Source: Dentipellis sp. KUC8613 (lineage: Eukaryota > Basidiomycota > Agaricomycetes > Russulales > Hericiaceae). From it: a DNA stretch of 64,000 bases. The notes under the pieces are model-generated. The model was not told the origin of the DNA and searched no databases. It saw nothing but the letters and a program-made list of their open reading frames with translations. Numbering within the stretch: position 1 is the stretch's first letter; each line of letters opens with the position of its first letter. Location of the stretch: contig NSJX01000032.1 of assembly GCA_002286715.1 (NCBI GenBank), positions 1 to 64,000 of the forward strand, given 5' to 3'. Below, one piece after another: positions 22,154 through 34,062 of the stretch. The position numbers and the translations under genes were made by a program.

Positions 22154-24335
22154 TCAGACATGAAATGATGAACGAACGACGGGAGAATAAGAGGACGAAC
22201 TGATGAGAGCGCAAACAGGCGCGAACACAGCCATGACGGCCTGTAGCTGATCGAGTGAAGAGCGTAGTTCCGTCTCCTGGTCAGCAGGTATAGGCGTGGG
22301 TTCGAGTGGGAATGACCGCAGCGAGACCAACTCGCGGATAAACACTTGGCAAGCTGCAGCCCATACAGTCTTACGAATTTGCGTCAGCGAACATGTCTCA
22401 CAAGGTAGAAGATCAGCAGCTTACTCCTAGGATTGGATTGATGACGGGGAACTCATACGCGCGGACGATGGCATTGGCCCGCACAATGGCTGTCCCGGCT
22501 GCTAAGCACTTGTTCCGCGACGCCGCATTCTGCTGTGCGAAGACGGAATGCAACTGTATCGTAGCCGCGTGCGCTAAACAATGACTTGTGTGCGTGGTGC
22601 GAAGGACGTCAGAATCGCTGTGGTCGATGTTCTCCAATAGATACAACTGGCCCTTGAACTCTTCTATTCTCTGGTCTATTGAGATGAAATTGTTGTAAAA
22701 TGCGTTCATGTTTGGTATTTCTGTGGGATCCAGCATAAATTCGAGGGTGTTCGCGATGTTATCGAGAGGGAATGCCGTACCGGGTCTCCAGCATTCCGCC
22801 AGATGTGTTGCCCGCTCGAACAGGGCGGACGCCTTGCTGACCTGCGCGAGCATCGACTGGTTTTCCCAGGGCCAGCCAGTATTTATGCCGCCCAGGAAAT
22901 TTCTAAGTGTGCAGCTAGTGCGGAGGTTGGGGTATATTTGACCCTACGAGACGTCAATCGCGAAAAAGGAATCAAGACAACGAAGGACTTACTCTTTCGT
23001 ACGTCTCCATGTCTAAAGGCCATGGTGTATCTATCTGAGTCCCGAAAGCATCACTATCGGAAATAATAGTCGGCGCGCCAAATGCAACAGCCCAACACCT
23101 ATCCATCGAAAACGCCGTCCACAGCGCATTGATACGCTCGCCCTCCTCTATCTGGTCGCGCGAGTCCATCAAGGTAATAGGTACGACATCAACATAGGTG
23201 GACGACGGCGGCGCAAGCTGGGCGGAGCGGATCTTGTGCAGACCACACGCCATGGCAAGAGCGGCCGCCGAGTCAGACTGGTGTCGGCCCTCGATGAACT
23301 TTCCTGTGCAATAGTGGTACGTCGCGAGGAGGAGCCTGGCTTGAATGGCTTGAACGGTTTGATGCGTAGGAGCGCCGGACAGTGCATGACCGATTTGAGA
23401 AAGAGCTCGGGAGAGGAAGGTCACCTCGTGCATCGAAAGGTCACCTTCGGGCGAGTGCCGCGAAAAGGAAGCGCCCCAAAGGTACACCGCGTTCAGGAGA
23501 GCGGGAATGGGGCGATTGACATTACCTTGCGTCAGCATCACCGAATGACGGAATCGGGTGACGTGCATGAACCATCCCAACTGCGAAGCGTGCTGGAAGA
23601 AATGGTCCATCCTGGAAAAATAAGAACATCGGCAACGTCCCAGGAGATGAGCAGAATACTTGAACTCACAGTTGCTGAGCAATGGTCATCGGAGGTTCCT
23701 CTGCGTCCCACCATCCCTCCGTAGTCGACGACGTTGCATGACCGCGAGGATCTAGAGGTAGACCCAGGTCTAACGGCTGCCACGGCGCTCCAAAGTTGAA
23801 GATGCCTTGGAACTCACCGACATTGGGACTTGACGTGCCAGAGGAGCGGGAGCCTGCGTGTAAGCGGCCGTGGGGCGTCATGACGCGCGGCGCGGGCGAC
23901 CCATGCCTGGACTGGTAGCTTGGCGAATGCGGGTTGTGCAGCATGATCGGGGCTTGAGCACTGTCCGGGTTTTCAAGCTCCTGGATCCGGGCTTCGAGAT
24001 GCGCGATATTCTCTTCAAGAATCTGTGTGCGCGTGCGGCCTTGACCGTCGGTGTACTCGCAGTCGTCGGGTCTGTTTGCACGACTGCATGGACCGCAGAC
24101 GGGGCGGACGCCATCACATTTCTGGGGTCAATAGACGGGGTCAGGACCAAACGCACAGCCAGGACATGATGGAGGCGGACATACCATCTTTCTCCGTCTT
24201 CAGCAAAGAGCGATGTCAGTAGTACCGCACAAAGGAGATCAGAGTCAAGACGCACCTGCAGTTGAGACATGCCTTTCCCCTCTGAAGGGCTCCGGACGAA
24301 GCGGACGCACGGGATGAACTAGCGGAAGCTTCCAT
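22154..24335 (-). CDS. Zn2Cys6 fungal transcription factor
   Basis: Nuclear DNA-binding regulator of the fungal-specific binuclear zinc cluster class. Exons: 24335-24256, 24197-24185, 24121-23670, 23611-22993, 22943-22425 and 22369-22154, giving 632 aa; all phases agree. The zinc cluster is residues 23-52 with CX2CX6CX6CX2CX8C spacing (CLNCRRRKMKC, then VCGPC). It is interrupted by two introns that leave a 13-nt micro-exon. A linker and short coiled coil follow (QILEENIAHLEARIQELE, about 65-82). The middle region (about 240-480) has fungal_trans-domain character, with AVYLWGASFS, LLLATYHYCTGKFIEGRHQS, EGERINALWTAFSMDRCWAV and a following hydrophobic helix series. The target genes cannot be inferred: neighbours are a NIMA-type kinase and a gene desert. 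ATG 24335 gives a short Ser/Ala leader typical of the class. Confidence 0.9.
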
Positions 24336-27300
24336 AGAGGATGTAAAGATGACAGAGGACGGGTGGGGATAAGGAGGTGTATGTGGAAGAAAGGACGGAT
24401 GTGACTATGTTGTCGGGGCCCTGATGGCGGAACAGGGACCTGGTGTTTTATACGCACGAGCATGGTTGTAAAGATGGGGGAGGAGCGACGGGTTCCACAA
24501 AGAGTAAGGTACGAAGGAGTGACTAGGTGACCGACGGGGGACTTGCCCTGGGGACCGTGACGAGCATCGGAAGAGAGCGCGTTAGTCGATCCGAGCGAGG
24601 ATTGCCGCGTTGACATGACGGTTGAATGTGGAGACCCACCGACTGGACCCAACCTGTAACGCCGCGATGAGCTGAAATTCCATCGTGTCCCAGATCTCGG
24701 CAACATCATCCTCGACCGTCGTGATGACTAAATCGCACCGCTTGCAAACCCATCTCGCTCGCCGTCTGTTGGGTGCCCTTCGCGCATGCCGGAAACCGGC
24801 TTGCCCCTTCCTTCGGGTAGATCAGGGACATCGGACCCCTGCTAGCCCACCCCGCACATAGTCAGAGGAGACCAAATGTCGACCACTCCGGTGAAAGCCA
24901 TTCCGGTGGTTTGCACGTCGAAAATGCGTTTCTCCGTGATGGATGCAGCAATGTTTTCGAATGAGGTCGCGTAGCAGGAACTCACCACGTCGCCGGGCGT
25001 CTAGCAGTGCCTCACGACCGCGGAGCTCTAGCGCCGGAGCCCGCATGCTCTGCTGCGTGTCACGCCTTTCGCGTTAAAGATATGGTCGCAGTCGCTGTGA
25101 GGCAGCAGGAGAACATCTGCGCAGTGGACGATGGTCTGCGTAGGCGGTACCAGGAGCATATCGTGGTACGGACAAAGCCGAAAGTCAGTCATCCCGAGTT
25201 TCCCCATTCATCCATGTTTCAGAGCTCACACCCCCGGGTCATTCTTGCAGGAAAAATTGCAGCTATCGCAATAATGAATGACTTCGCTGCTTGATCCTGG
25301 GTCCACCCGTGCCAGTGATGTGTAAGTTCAGGGCGCGGACATCGACTTTTGAGCCGCAGAACGTCATACCACTTTGACGCGTGACCTCCACTGGGAGCTT
25401 AGCGACATGATTGAACAGAAGGGTGGGTCGGTGTTAAGCTCTGCACAGCCACAATATTGGATTATTGACCCTGGAGAATGACCAGATAGATGCTCGGTCA
25501 TGACCTCGGTGGGGTCATGCTCTCATTCAACCCACTCACCGGCGTACCTTTGGTGCGCAGAGTATGACTACTACTTGCTGGTTGCTTAAAAAGCAGGCTC
25601 TGCTGCACTCATACTATCTCGTTAGTATAACGCGACCAATGACTCAACCACATCACGCAGTAAGCTCCGGTTTTCCATGACTGCAGCTGTGGAACACCCG
25701 AGATGAGATCCATATCCTTAGACTGTCGCATTGGACAGAAGGTACAAACTCACATCCAGGGCCACCTGTGTCATTGATCTAGAACTGTTCAAATGCGGCA
25801 TGAAGCTGCTGCGTTGTGCAGAAGGATATGTCGGCCAGCAATAGTGTTTCACCGGGCTGGTCGGTCTCAGTTGCTACGATGGCTCTGTCATTGAGAGACT
25901 ACGCAGTTCCTTGCATGAACAGAATTCAGAAAAGCACATACCGGTGTTCTATTCGTCCGGAGAAGTCTAGCGGCGGTAGCTCACCGACATCCCGCCACAA
26001 TCGAGCGCAGCGAATCCCCGACGCTCCGCTGTCCTTTTTTCGCACAACCTCACGGTGTCATTGGGCCCCAGGTTCCACAATTCCAGCAACATACCAAAAG
26101 CAACCTCAGCGATCCGCAGACAAGCACGGGTGATCAAGCGTCGGTCGCCACTGCCCGGTCTTCGCAGCGTGGTCCCTTCTATTCGACTTTTCTCGATTCC
26201 GCGATGAATAGCGGTCCACAACTCTACACAGCCTGCAAACATCTTCAGCACTTTACCCGCTGTCAAGACATAATTAAACTTGGGAAGCAGTGCAAACGGC
26301 CAGGGCGTTGCCGCGGTAGCAAGGCTCTCCAAATAGCTCCCGCACCGTGTCCGCCTGCTGGCCATGTTTGTACCCTCTTGGATACAAGGGCGCGTACCAG
26401 AGCGACACACGACTACCCTGAGCTCTCGGCGACTGCCATGAGACCCGGCGGATCTGAATCACACGGCCACCTACTCACGATGCCCATGTATGCCCGGGAG
26501 CGGGGTCACGACACGCGCTGCAGCGTTCTTGCCCCGCGATCGGCCTTGTCTCGAATTTAGGCATCAATTGTGCAACACGATAAGCTTCGGCATCACCTGC
26601 AGGACGCCCCCCTCGCGCGAGGCCTGATATGGGCCCAAAGTGCTCTTCTGGGAAGCCGTCGGACCCACGCGCGCACAGATCGTCGCGCCAGAAACGGGCG
26701 GCTGCAATGCTTCGGGGGCCAGTTTACATGTAACCGCCGGTGCGGACGTACTTGGACACCGACCGATGGTCAGTTGTCAACCAGTCTGCTCGCGCGACTA
26801 GTACTGGCCCGTCGCCCGCCCCGCTGCTTAGCGAGCGGCTGATACAGACCCCGAAGGCCTTTTGAATTACCTCAGGACGCGCCCCACGCATCACCGTCTT
26901 CTACCACACGACTGAGCGAGCAGGCAAAACGGGTGCAATCCGAATTCTAGAGATCGTCAGCGTATCTCCACCATCTAAAATAAGCTCAGTAAGACGCAAA
27001 TGGACGGGGCCACCTCCCGTCGGTACATCGCATCCACGTTAGCGATGCAGAGTGGATCGCACTGGAAAGGGCGGGATCGAGATTGTAGCATGGAGGGATC
27101 AATAGGCAATATACACAGAACGTCCGCATCCGGGCCTCCGACAGTCGTCGGTATACACCGTGAACGCCGTGAATTGGCCTGTAAGCGCCAACAGCGCCAG
27201 CAATCATTTTTTGAGAGTCGCCAGCCGCGTAAAAAAGGCTGAGCACTGACCAGGAACAGGGGAGATCTCCCGCTAGCGCTGCAGTGCATCCGCCTTGAGC

Positions 27301-27989
27301 TCAGCATAGGCGCCTGTTCCCATTCTCCCGCCAGGCGCTCGGGCCCCATCACCAGCCCGGCGCGTCGGCGCGTATGTTGCCGACGGTCACATGACTGCTG
27401 TATAATACCGAAATGCCCGATTTGGGAATCGACTGACGTCAATTGCGGGCCCGGAGCTCTGCGTGTTTTGTCCCGCCGCGCGCAGAACAAAGTCGGTGCA
27501 TGCGCAGGAACGAAGGCAACCAACAGCCATCTTGGCATCATCTCAAGCCTCCGCGCTGCACGGGCAGGGATCAGAGCATCCTGCTGCGAGACGAGGCGCC
27601 ACGAGGCCGTATGATTAGCGGAAAGGGACTTAACTGCAGTGACCCACCTCTGGTCAATTGAGTTCAGTCCCGTAAGTATTCCGGCGTTCCATGGATGAAA
27701 GCTCCCGTAGTCGTGCTGAAACAGGCCCACACGCGGAGCCCACTGTGGTCCGACGCCTTAGAAAAGTTTCTGTAACTTCATTCCGGAGGCAGACGTGACG
27801 GTTTTCGCGAATTCCGAATTCGACAGCCCAGGAAAGCCCGTCTTTGTGTAAGCACATCTACAGGTATGACAAAGCTGTGGAATCGAAAGCTACTAGGAAG
27901 CGGGTTCAACCAGGTCCTAAAACAAAACTTTTGGGGTATCGCACTAACTGAATACATGCACACAAGTACACTTCTATCTTCTTCGCTCG
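24336..27989. other. 3.65-kb stretch without a recognisable gene
   Basis: The first few hundred bases are the regulator promoter. The remainder holds only unassigned open frames: 147 codons at 26410-25967 (-), 118 codons at 26204-26560 (+) and 251 codons at 27730-26975 (-). None shows a known motif, signal peptide or convincing splice partner. Base composition is closer to the genes than the 0-2.3 kb end, so decayed genes or long non-coding transcripts are possible. Confidence 0.4.
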
Positions 27990-28991
27990 CTAGACGCTCA
28001 TCTTCATCTGGATCGACGGATGCGGGCTGTAGCCTTCCACCACGAAATCATCGTACGCGAAATCTTCAATGTCCTGCACCTCCCGGGCCCATCGTAGCGT
28101 CGGGAATGGCCGCGGCTCTCGCTGAAGCTGTACTTCGAGAGCCTCGACGTGATCGCGGTAGACGTGTGCATCGCCTAGCTGGATGATCAACTCGCGTGCA
28201 TCCGTTCCCGTCACTTGCGCGATCATGTGCGTGAGCAGTGCGTACGACGCGATGTTGAACGGGATCCCCAGTCCCAAATCGGCCGAGCGTTGGTACATCA
28301 AGCAGGACAGCTGCGGACGCTCGGCGGGGTCGGATGTGCGCGGAAGATGCACATAAAACTGGCACATCATATGGCATGGCGGGAGCGCCATTTTCGTCAA
28401 GTCTGCGACGCGCATGAGAAACACGCTCAGAAGCTGCAATTCGGAATACCACACACCTGCTGGGTTCCATGCGCTGAGGATGATACGGCGGTCTGTCGGG
28501 TCCTCCTTGATTTTGCGAATGACCTCCTTCAATTGGTCGACGCCCTCCCCGGAGTAATCCTTGTCGCAGTCGACGTACTCCGCGCCAAAATGCCGCCACT
28601 GGAACCCGTACACAGGCCCCAGGTCGCCCTGCCGCCGATGCGCCAACCCGCGCTTCTCCAGGAACTCCTTCGACCCGTTCCCGTCCCAAATTTTCACGCC
28701 CTTCTCTGAGAGAATGTTTGAGTCTGTACAGCCCTTCACAAACCAGAGCAGTTCCTCGAGGATTCCGCGGAGGAAGGTGCGTTTCGTGGTAAGCAGGGGC
28801 AGGGTAGAGTCGGCGAGGGAGAACCGGAGCGACGGGGGCGCGAAGAGGGAGATGGTGCCAGTTCCGGTGCGATCAGGACGCGTCTCACCCGCGTCCAAGA
28901 CCTTCTGTATGAGGTTGAGGTATTGCAGCTCGTCATGAGGCTGGGCTTGTTGTGTTTGGCTGGGCATGGTCGTAGTCGTCCGTTGAATCAT
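27990..28991 (-). CDS. CDC21: Thymidylate synthase
   Basis: Makes dTMP from dUMP using 5,10-methylene-tetrahydrofolate. Exons: 28991-28457 and 28402-27990, joined G|AC to give [14 protein letters not shown]; 315 aa (307 if the second ATG at 28967 is used). Seen: the dUMP-phosphate Arg loop [77 protein letters not shown], catalytic Cys in [33 protein letters not shown], and the C-terminal IQMKMSV that closes over the active site. The 54-nt intron is a multiple of three without stops, so retention would insert 18 residues next to the active site. It is divergent from DES1. Confidence 0.97.
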   Translation of the reverse strand: MIQRTTTTMPSQTQQAQPHDELQYLNLIQKVLDAGETRPDRTGTGTISLFAPPSLRFSLADSTLPLLTTKRTFLRGILEELLWFVKGCTDSNILSEKGVKIWDGNGSKEFLEKRGLAHRRQGDLGPVYGFQWRHFGAEYVDCDKDYSGEGVDQLKEVIRKIKEDPTDRRIILSAWNPAGVWYSELQLLSVFLMRVADLTKMALPPCHMMCQFYVHLPRTSDPAERPQLSCLMYQRSADLGLGIPFNIASYALLTHMIAQVTGTDARELIIQLGDAHVYRDHVEALEVQLQREPRPFPTLRWAREVQDIEDFAYDDFVVEGYSPHPSIQMKMSV

Positions 28992-29237
28992 CTTTGACGC
29001 GACGCGTCACACCTCGACGCGACTGTGACTGCGCGGTCGTGTCACGCGTTGTAGCCAATGGCGACGCGATCCGAGAGTGCCCGTGCAGAGAGCGAAGATG
29101 CCCGGGGCGGGCGCGCCGGGACGGCAGCTGGGCAGGAACGTGGGTTGGCTGGGCCTGAGGCTGTGGGCCGACGGTACGCAAAGTAATTAGCGCTCCGTCG
29201 ACTGTCAACGGTCAACGTCTTGGCCACGGTCTCTCCC
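28992..29237. promoter_or_regulatory. Bidirectional promoter between thymidylate synthase and DES1
   Basis: Only 246 bp separate the two start codons. A CCAAT box lies at 29055-29059 (plus). Two CGACGCG-type words (about 28998 and 29015) resemble the MluI/MCB core ACGCGT used by fungal G1/S genes such as thymidylate synthase, and a perfect ACGCGT occurs at 29044-29049. The cell-cycle role is inferred from known MCB control of this gene class. Confidence 0.45.
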
Positions 29238-30841
29238 ATGGCACCCTCTCCTAACGTCCCGGAAGAAGTGGGTGCGTGCTCCTGCTCTCCCCGTAGCGTC
29301 TTTTGCGACGCTAATCTAATTTCGCGACGCCCAGACTTCAGTCTCTTCGGCGGCGCCGAGTCGCTGTCCGAAGGCAAGAAGAATGCGCAGCATGTCCACC
29401 GTTCGCCGCGCAGGACGGTCATTGTGAACCCAGAGAACGCAGGCGACGTGTACGATACACCGCCGAAGGATCCTAATGACTTTTTGTGGATTATGACAGA
29501 GGAACCGCACCGCTCGCGGCGCAAAGCTATTTTGAAAGCTCATCCTGAGGTGCGTGGCTTGCCGGCCGCCAAATCGTCTGAGAAATGCTACGAGTGCCAT
29601 ATGTTGAGTATGGTGCTACTACTGCGATGTCACGCGAACTTGGCGGTCCAAATGTCATATATTATGGACGCTGATTCTACTGCGTCTAGGTAACGAAGCT
29701 CATGGGACATGAACCTCTCACGAAATATGTTGTCTTCTTCGTCGTCTCTTTGCAGCTGGTGACTGCGTACTTCCTGCGACACTCGCACCCTCTGTCTTGG
29801 AAGTTCTTGCTGGCAGCCTATCTTATCGGCGGGACAGCCAACCACAACCTATTCCTCGCAATTCATGAGATCACGCACAACCTTGGTTTCAAAGGTATCA
29901 AGGCTAACAAAGCCCTTGCCCTGTTTGCCAACCTACCCATTGGCGTTCCCTATGCGATCACTTTTAAGGTGACTGGTTCCGTGCCGCAGAAAGTGCAGTC
30001 ATGCTTACCTTTGCGGTCGCATGCAAGGGATATCATCTTGAGCACCACAAATATCTTGGGGAGGATGGCGTTGACACTGATTTGCCTACCCGTCTCGAGC
30101 TTATCTGTCTGAACAACGTACTCGGCAAGGTTTTCTTCTGGTTGGTCATATTACATTGTAACAGACGGTACAGCTAACGGACAGCGACATAGCACCTTCC
30201 AAATTCTCTTCTACGCCCTTCGACCTGGCTTTGTGCGGTCCCAAAAGCCAACGTACTGGCACGCCATCAGCATCGCTACCCAACTCACCTTTGACTACCT
30301 GCTCGTAAACTTTGTCTCCGGCGGGAAGAACATGCTCATCTACCTGATCATGTCGAGCTTCTGGGCTGGCAGCCTGCACCCGCTCGCGGGTCACTTTATC
30401 GCCGAGCATTATCTCTGGGACGGGCTCGAGCAGGAGACGTACTCGTACTACGGTTGGCTCAACATTTTTGCCTACAATGTGAGCAGCTTCATCTTCATCT
30501 CCGCTCCTCGTCTCCGCGGAGCGCGCTACTGACTGACGATCGCTCAGGTCGGGTATCACAACGAGCACCACGACTTCCCCTCGGTGCCATGGACGCGGCT
30601 GCCCGCCCTGCGCGCGCTCGCGCCGGAGCACTACGACAACCTGCCGAGCCACCCCTCCTGGCCTATGATCATCGTGAACTTCATCCGCGACCCGGAGGTG
30701 GGCATCTTTGCGCGTCTGAAGCGGCCGACACGCAGCGTGCGGGAGGCACACCAGAAGATCGAGCTCGACGGGGGCCCTGCGGACGAGGAGGCGCAGACGA
30801 GTCCGGAGGAAGAAAAAGGCGGGGCGCGGAGGCGGAAATAG
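29238..30841 (+). CDS. DES1: Sphingolipid delta-4 desaturase (dihydroceramide desaturase)
   Basis: ER membrane di-iron desaturase that introduces the delta-4 double bond of sphingoid bases in ceramide. Exons: 29238-29271, 29335-29549, 29690-29968, 30028-30140, 30193-30478 and 30548-30841, giving 406 aa; phases agree. The N-terminal DES-type lipid-desaturase segment DFSLFGG...NDFLWIMTEEPHRSRRKAIL is followed by membrane pairs VVFFVVSLQLVTAYFL and FLLAAYLIGGTANHN. The three histidine boxes are HEITHN, HLEHHKYLGEDGVDTDLPT (second, after an intron) and HNEHHDFP (third), with GHFIAEHYLWDG between. The C-terminal acidic/basic tail ends GGARRRK. The product suits fungal glucosylceramide synthesis. 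Intron 2 is unusually long at 140 nt. Confidence 0.95.
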
Positions 30842-31107
30842 GATGGGGGTGTAGCGGCGGAGTAGCGTGTCAGTAGCGAGCGAGCTGCAATCGTAGATCA
30901 GTCGGTGCTGGGCACCCGCCGTCCGTACCCCTTGCGATCGTCGACGGGCGTGCAGTCGCGCCGCCTCGCATTTTTGACGCCTTTTCCGTTGCGCGGTCGG
31001 GGCTCAGCGCACGCTGGCGCCGGAGGTGATTGAGAGTGCCTGTCACGTGCCTTGGCGCACTGCGCAGTGCAAAGTGAGGCGGGCTGGCCGCTACTCGAGT
31101 CGGCCTC

Positions 31108-32866
31108 ATGTACTACTTCCCCCCGCCCATGCCTGTCAACGTCCCCCAACGCACCCTGCCGCGCCGCACAGACAGCCTGAACGTGCCGCTGCCCAATGCG
31201 CAGCTGTTCGTCACGATCGATGAGGAGCTGCGCGACTCGATGCGCGTGCAGCGCCAGGGCCAGGAAGAGGACCTCCGCGAGGCGCTCAGCCGCATGATGG
31301 TGCGGGTCGAGGAGCTCGTGAGTGCAGAACCTACTAGATCGCGCACATCGCCCGTCTGAACAGGCCTCTGTCCCCCGATGCCGCACGCACCGACAGTGCG
31401 CGCTGCTCAAGTCGACGTATCAGACCAACTCGGACCTCGAGACGTCGCTCACGCTCGCACAGTCCAACCTGAAGCTCGCGCTCGCAAACAATGAGATGCT
31501 CGAGGACGCGCTGCGGCGCAACTCGTCGTCGAAGGACGTCGGCTGGCGCCGCTCCTCGCGCGAGACGAGCAGCCTCACGCACACGCCCCCCGCGCCCTCC
31601 GCGCCTGCGCCGTCGCCCGTCTCGCGCACGAGCCTGGACGAGGAGAAGCGCAGCCTGGACTCGCCGGACGTCGAGAACGCCGCATCGCCGTCGCAGGACT
31701 CGCGCTTCTTCCGCTTCCGCTTCTCCAGCGGCCGCTCGACGCCCACGCAGGGCCACTCGCCGCCGCCGCAGACGAAGAGCATCCTGAACGGCGTGCGCTC
31801 GCCCGTCGTGCCCAGCCCCGGTGTGAGCCACCTCACGTCTGCGTCGCTGCCGTCGCTGCTCCCCGGCGCGAACACAAAGGAGCTGGACGATCTCAAGGTC
31901 GAGCTCGAGGCGGAGCGCTCGAAGCTCGAGAAGATCGTCGGGGAGAAGCGATCGCTCGAGGGAGAGCTGGAGAGTCTGAGCCAGGCTTTGTTCGAGGAGG
32001 TACGAGATCTGATCTCCCCAACTTCATTGTCTCTTATCGCTTGCATTCTTGGTCTGCAGGCCAACAAAATGGTCGCATCGGAACGCATCAAGCGCGCCGA
32101 GGCGGAGGAAGAGCTCCGCCAGACCCGCGCAGAGAAGGACGCGCTCCGCTCGGCGCTCAAGATCCTGGAAAGCGAAAACGGCCAGCTGCGCTCCCAGCCG
32201 CACCCTGAGGTCAATGGCGCAGAGATGACACACTCGCGCTCCTCGTCTACCGCCGCGCTCAAATCTCCCGTACTTTCAGACACAGATACCCAACGTAACG
32301 GGTCCTCAAGTCGTCCAACATCACCTAGCACCGGCGACGGTGACGGCTACGGCGACATACCCACCGCTGTACCGGAACTCACAGCGCCCTTAGACCCCGC
32401 CTCCGCACCCGACTCGCCCGCGCCGCTCTATGTCCCCCCGCCGCACGCGCGCCTCGCAGAGACAGAGTCACCAGACTCACGCACCAGCTCCCCACTGCCG
32501 CTGCCACACCCGCACCTGCCGTCGCATCTCCGCTCGGCGCTCGCATCGCACGACAGCGACGGGAATGAGTCGGATGCGGACTCCGTCGGGCGCGCGGCGG
32601 CGCCGACGCCCCCACCGCTGCGCACGAGCACCGCGCGCACGCAGCCGTCCGCGCCGCCGCCGTCTGCGGCGGACTCGGCGGCGTCGGCGGCGCCGTGGGG
32701 CACGGCGGGGGACGCGTCGCCGTGGGGGAGCGCTGTGGCGGACGAGGGGGACGTGGAGGAGGACGAGGACGAGGACGAGGATGATCAGGAGGTGGTCGTG
32801 CTGAGGAACAAGCCGACGCCGTACAGCCCGCCGCCGCAGGCGCTGCGGTCGCCATGGGCGGATTGA
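31108..32866 (+). CDS. SEC2: SEC2-type Rab GEF (Sec2/Rabin8 domain protein)
   Basis: Predicted guanine-nucleotide exchange factor for the exocytic Rab Sec4 on secretory vesicles. Exons: 31108-31317, 31397-31999 and 32060-32866, giving 539 aa. An N-terminal helical segment (about 35-110) ends in KSTYQTNSDLETSLTLAQSN. After a Ser/Pro-rich stretch comes a long coiled coil (about 225-330: KVELEAERSKLEKIVGEKRS, then LESLSQALFEEANKMVASER). The LFEEANKMV word, split by intron 2, is the signature of the Sec2p domain that opens the Rab nucleotide pocket. The C-terminal 200 residues are Pro/Ser-rich and acidic (DVEEDEDEDEDD). Domain-level identification is good; equivalence to yeast Sec2 rather than a paralogue is inferred. 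Confidence 0.82.
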
Positions 32867-33378
32867 GTCCGACTGTGAGTGGTAATGGTGTTCAAGACGC
32901 CCTGCATGCATGCGCCGCGGGTTCGGGGTTATGATCATGGAGCAAAATGAAATGGAAGGATACATTGGCATAGATAAGTTTGGGATTGGGGGGTTTCTTT
33001 TTGGCTGGTGATGGTCGGGTGGGTTGGTATGGGTATGGCATGGCATGGTATGGTATGCATCGACATCTAGTTATCGCATGTTTTGACTGCAAGTGCAAGG
33101 CTCAGCTACGGTTCAAGCTCAAGTTAACGTTGTGTTCCGCTTTTATTTACATCTACGTCTCTCCGTCTCTGTCTTTCTTCCTTACTCCCTCTCACCGCGC
33201 ATCTTCGTTCTCTCGCCTCTCATATGCATCGACATTCATTGTAACCGTAAAATAGCCGTGCGGATTTCATGTGAGACCGCGCCAGCCAACGCACGGCCGC
33301 GCATTGGCCAATGGCCGCAGCGGAAGTATCTCCCCCACACGCAAGCTGGCAGCGCTCGCGCCGCGGCGATCGCCGACG
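32867..33378. other. Intergenic between SEC2-like and DAP1-like genes, with CT-rich promoter tract
   Basis: Contains ATGGT/ATGGC short repeats (about 33025-33058), a pyrimidine-rich tract (about 33150-33225) and the palindromic CCAAT element listed separately. No coding similarity. Confidence 0.5.
33302..33313. promoter_or_regulatory. Palindromic double CCAAT box before the DAP1-like gene
   Basis: CATTGGCCAATG is a perfect 12-bp palindrome that presents CCAAT on both strands, about 66 bp before ATG 33379. CCAAT is the core site of the fungal HAP/CBC complex. Function here is inferred from sequence and position. Confidence 0.5.
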
Positions 33379-34062
33379 ATGTCTCTGTCACCGCTCAATA
33401 GCACGAGCCTCAGCGCAGCGCTCCTCGGGCTCCTGCTCGCCCTCCCCGCCGCACTCGTCCTCCACCGCACGCTCCGCGCGTATCTCGCTCCCGCACAGCC
33501 CCAACAGCAGCAGCAACCAGAAGCTAAGGAAGAGGAGAAGAAAGAGAAGATGAGCATCATGCAGGCGGAGCGGACGGACCTGGCGCCGCCGAAGGACGAC
33601 CCGTTCACGCTCGAGCAGCTGAAGATATTCGATGGCTCGGACGAGTACAAGCCGATCTACGTCGCGATCAAGGGTGCGTCTGCGTCTTATCTGGTGTCCC
33701 GCGTCTCCTCATTGCTCCTCACCTCTCCTGACCTCACGCAGGCACGGTGTTCGATGTTTCGCCCAAGCGCGACACCTACGGCCCCGGCAAAGCGTACAGT
33801 ATCTTTGCGGGGAAGGATGCGTCGAAGGGATTGGGGATGTCGAGTCTGAAGCAGGAGGATGCGGTGCCGGATTATAGCACGCTGCCGCCGAACGAGCGCA
33901 AGGTGCTGGATGATTGGCATGCGTTCTTCACGTACGTCGCCTTTTGGTTGTCTCATGGCGTCCTTTGGATTTCCGGAGCTGATAAGTGGTGTGTTGGACA
34001 GGAAGAGGTATAACGTGGTGGGGAAGGTCATTGATCTGCCGGCTGCAGTTGCGAATTTGTAG
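33379..34062 (+). CDS. DAP1: DAP1/MAPR-type cytochrome b5-like heme-binding protein
   Basis: Membrane-associated progesterone-receptor (MAPR) family; yeast Dap1 binds heme and supports the sterol P450 Erg11. Exons: 33379-33673, 33742-33931 and 34002-34062, giving 181 aa; phases agree. One N-terminal transmembrane helix (about 8-28, LSAALLGLLLALPAALVLHR) is followed by a Gln/Glu/Lys-rich linker and the cytochrome-b5-like fold (about 70-175): FTLEQLKIFDGSDE, KPIYVAIKGTVFDVSPKRD, the heme-contact tyrosines in TYGPGKAYSIFAGKDASKGL, then LDDWHAFFTKRYNVVGKV. ER localisation is expected from the family. A palindromic CCAAT element is in the promoter. Confidence 0.9.
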
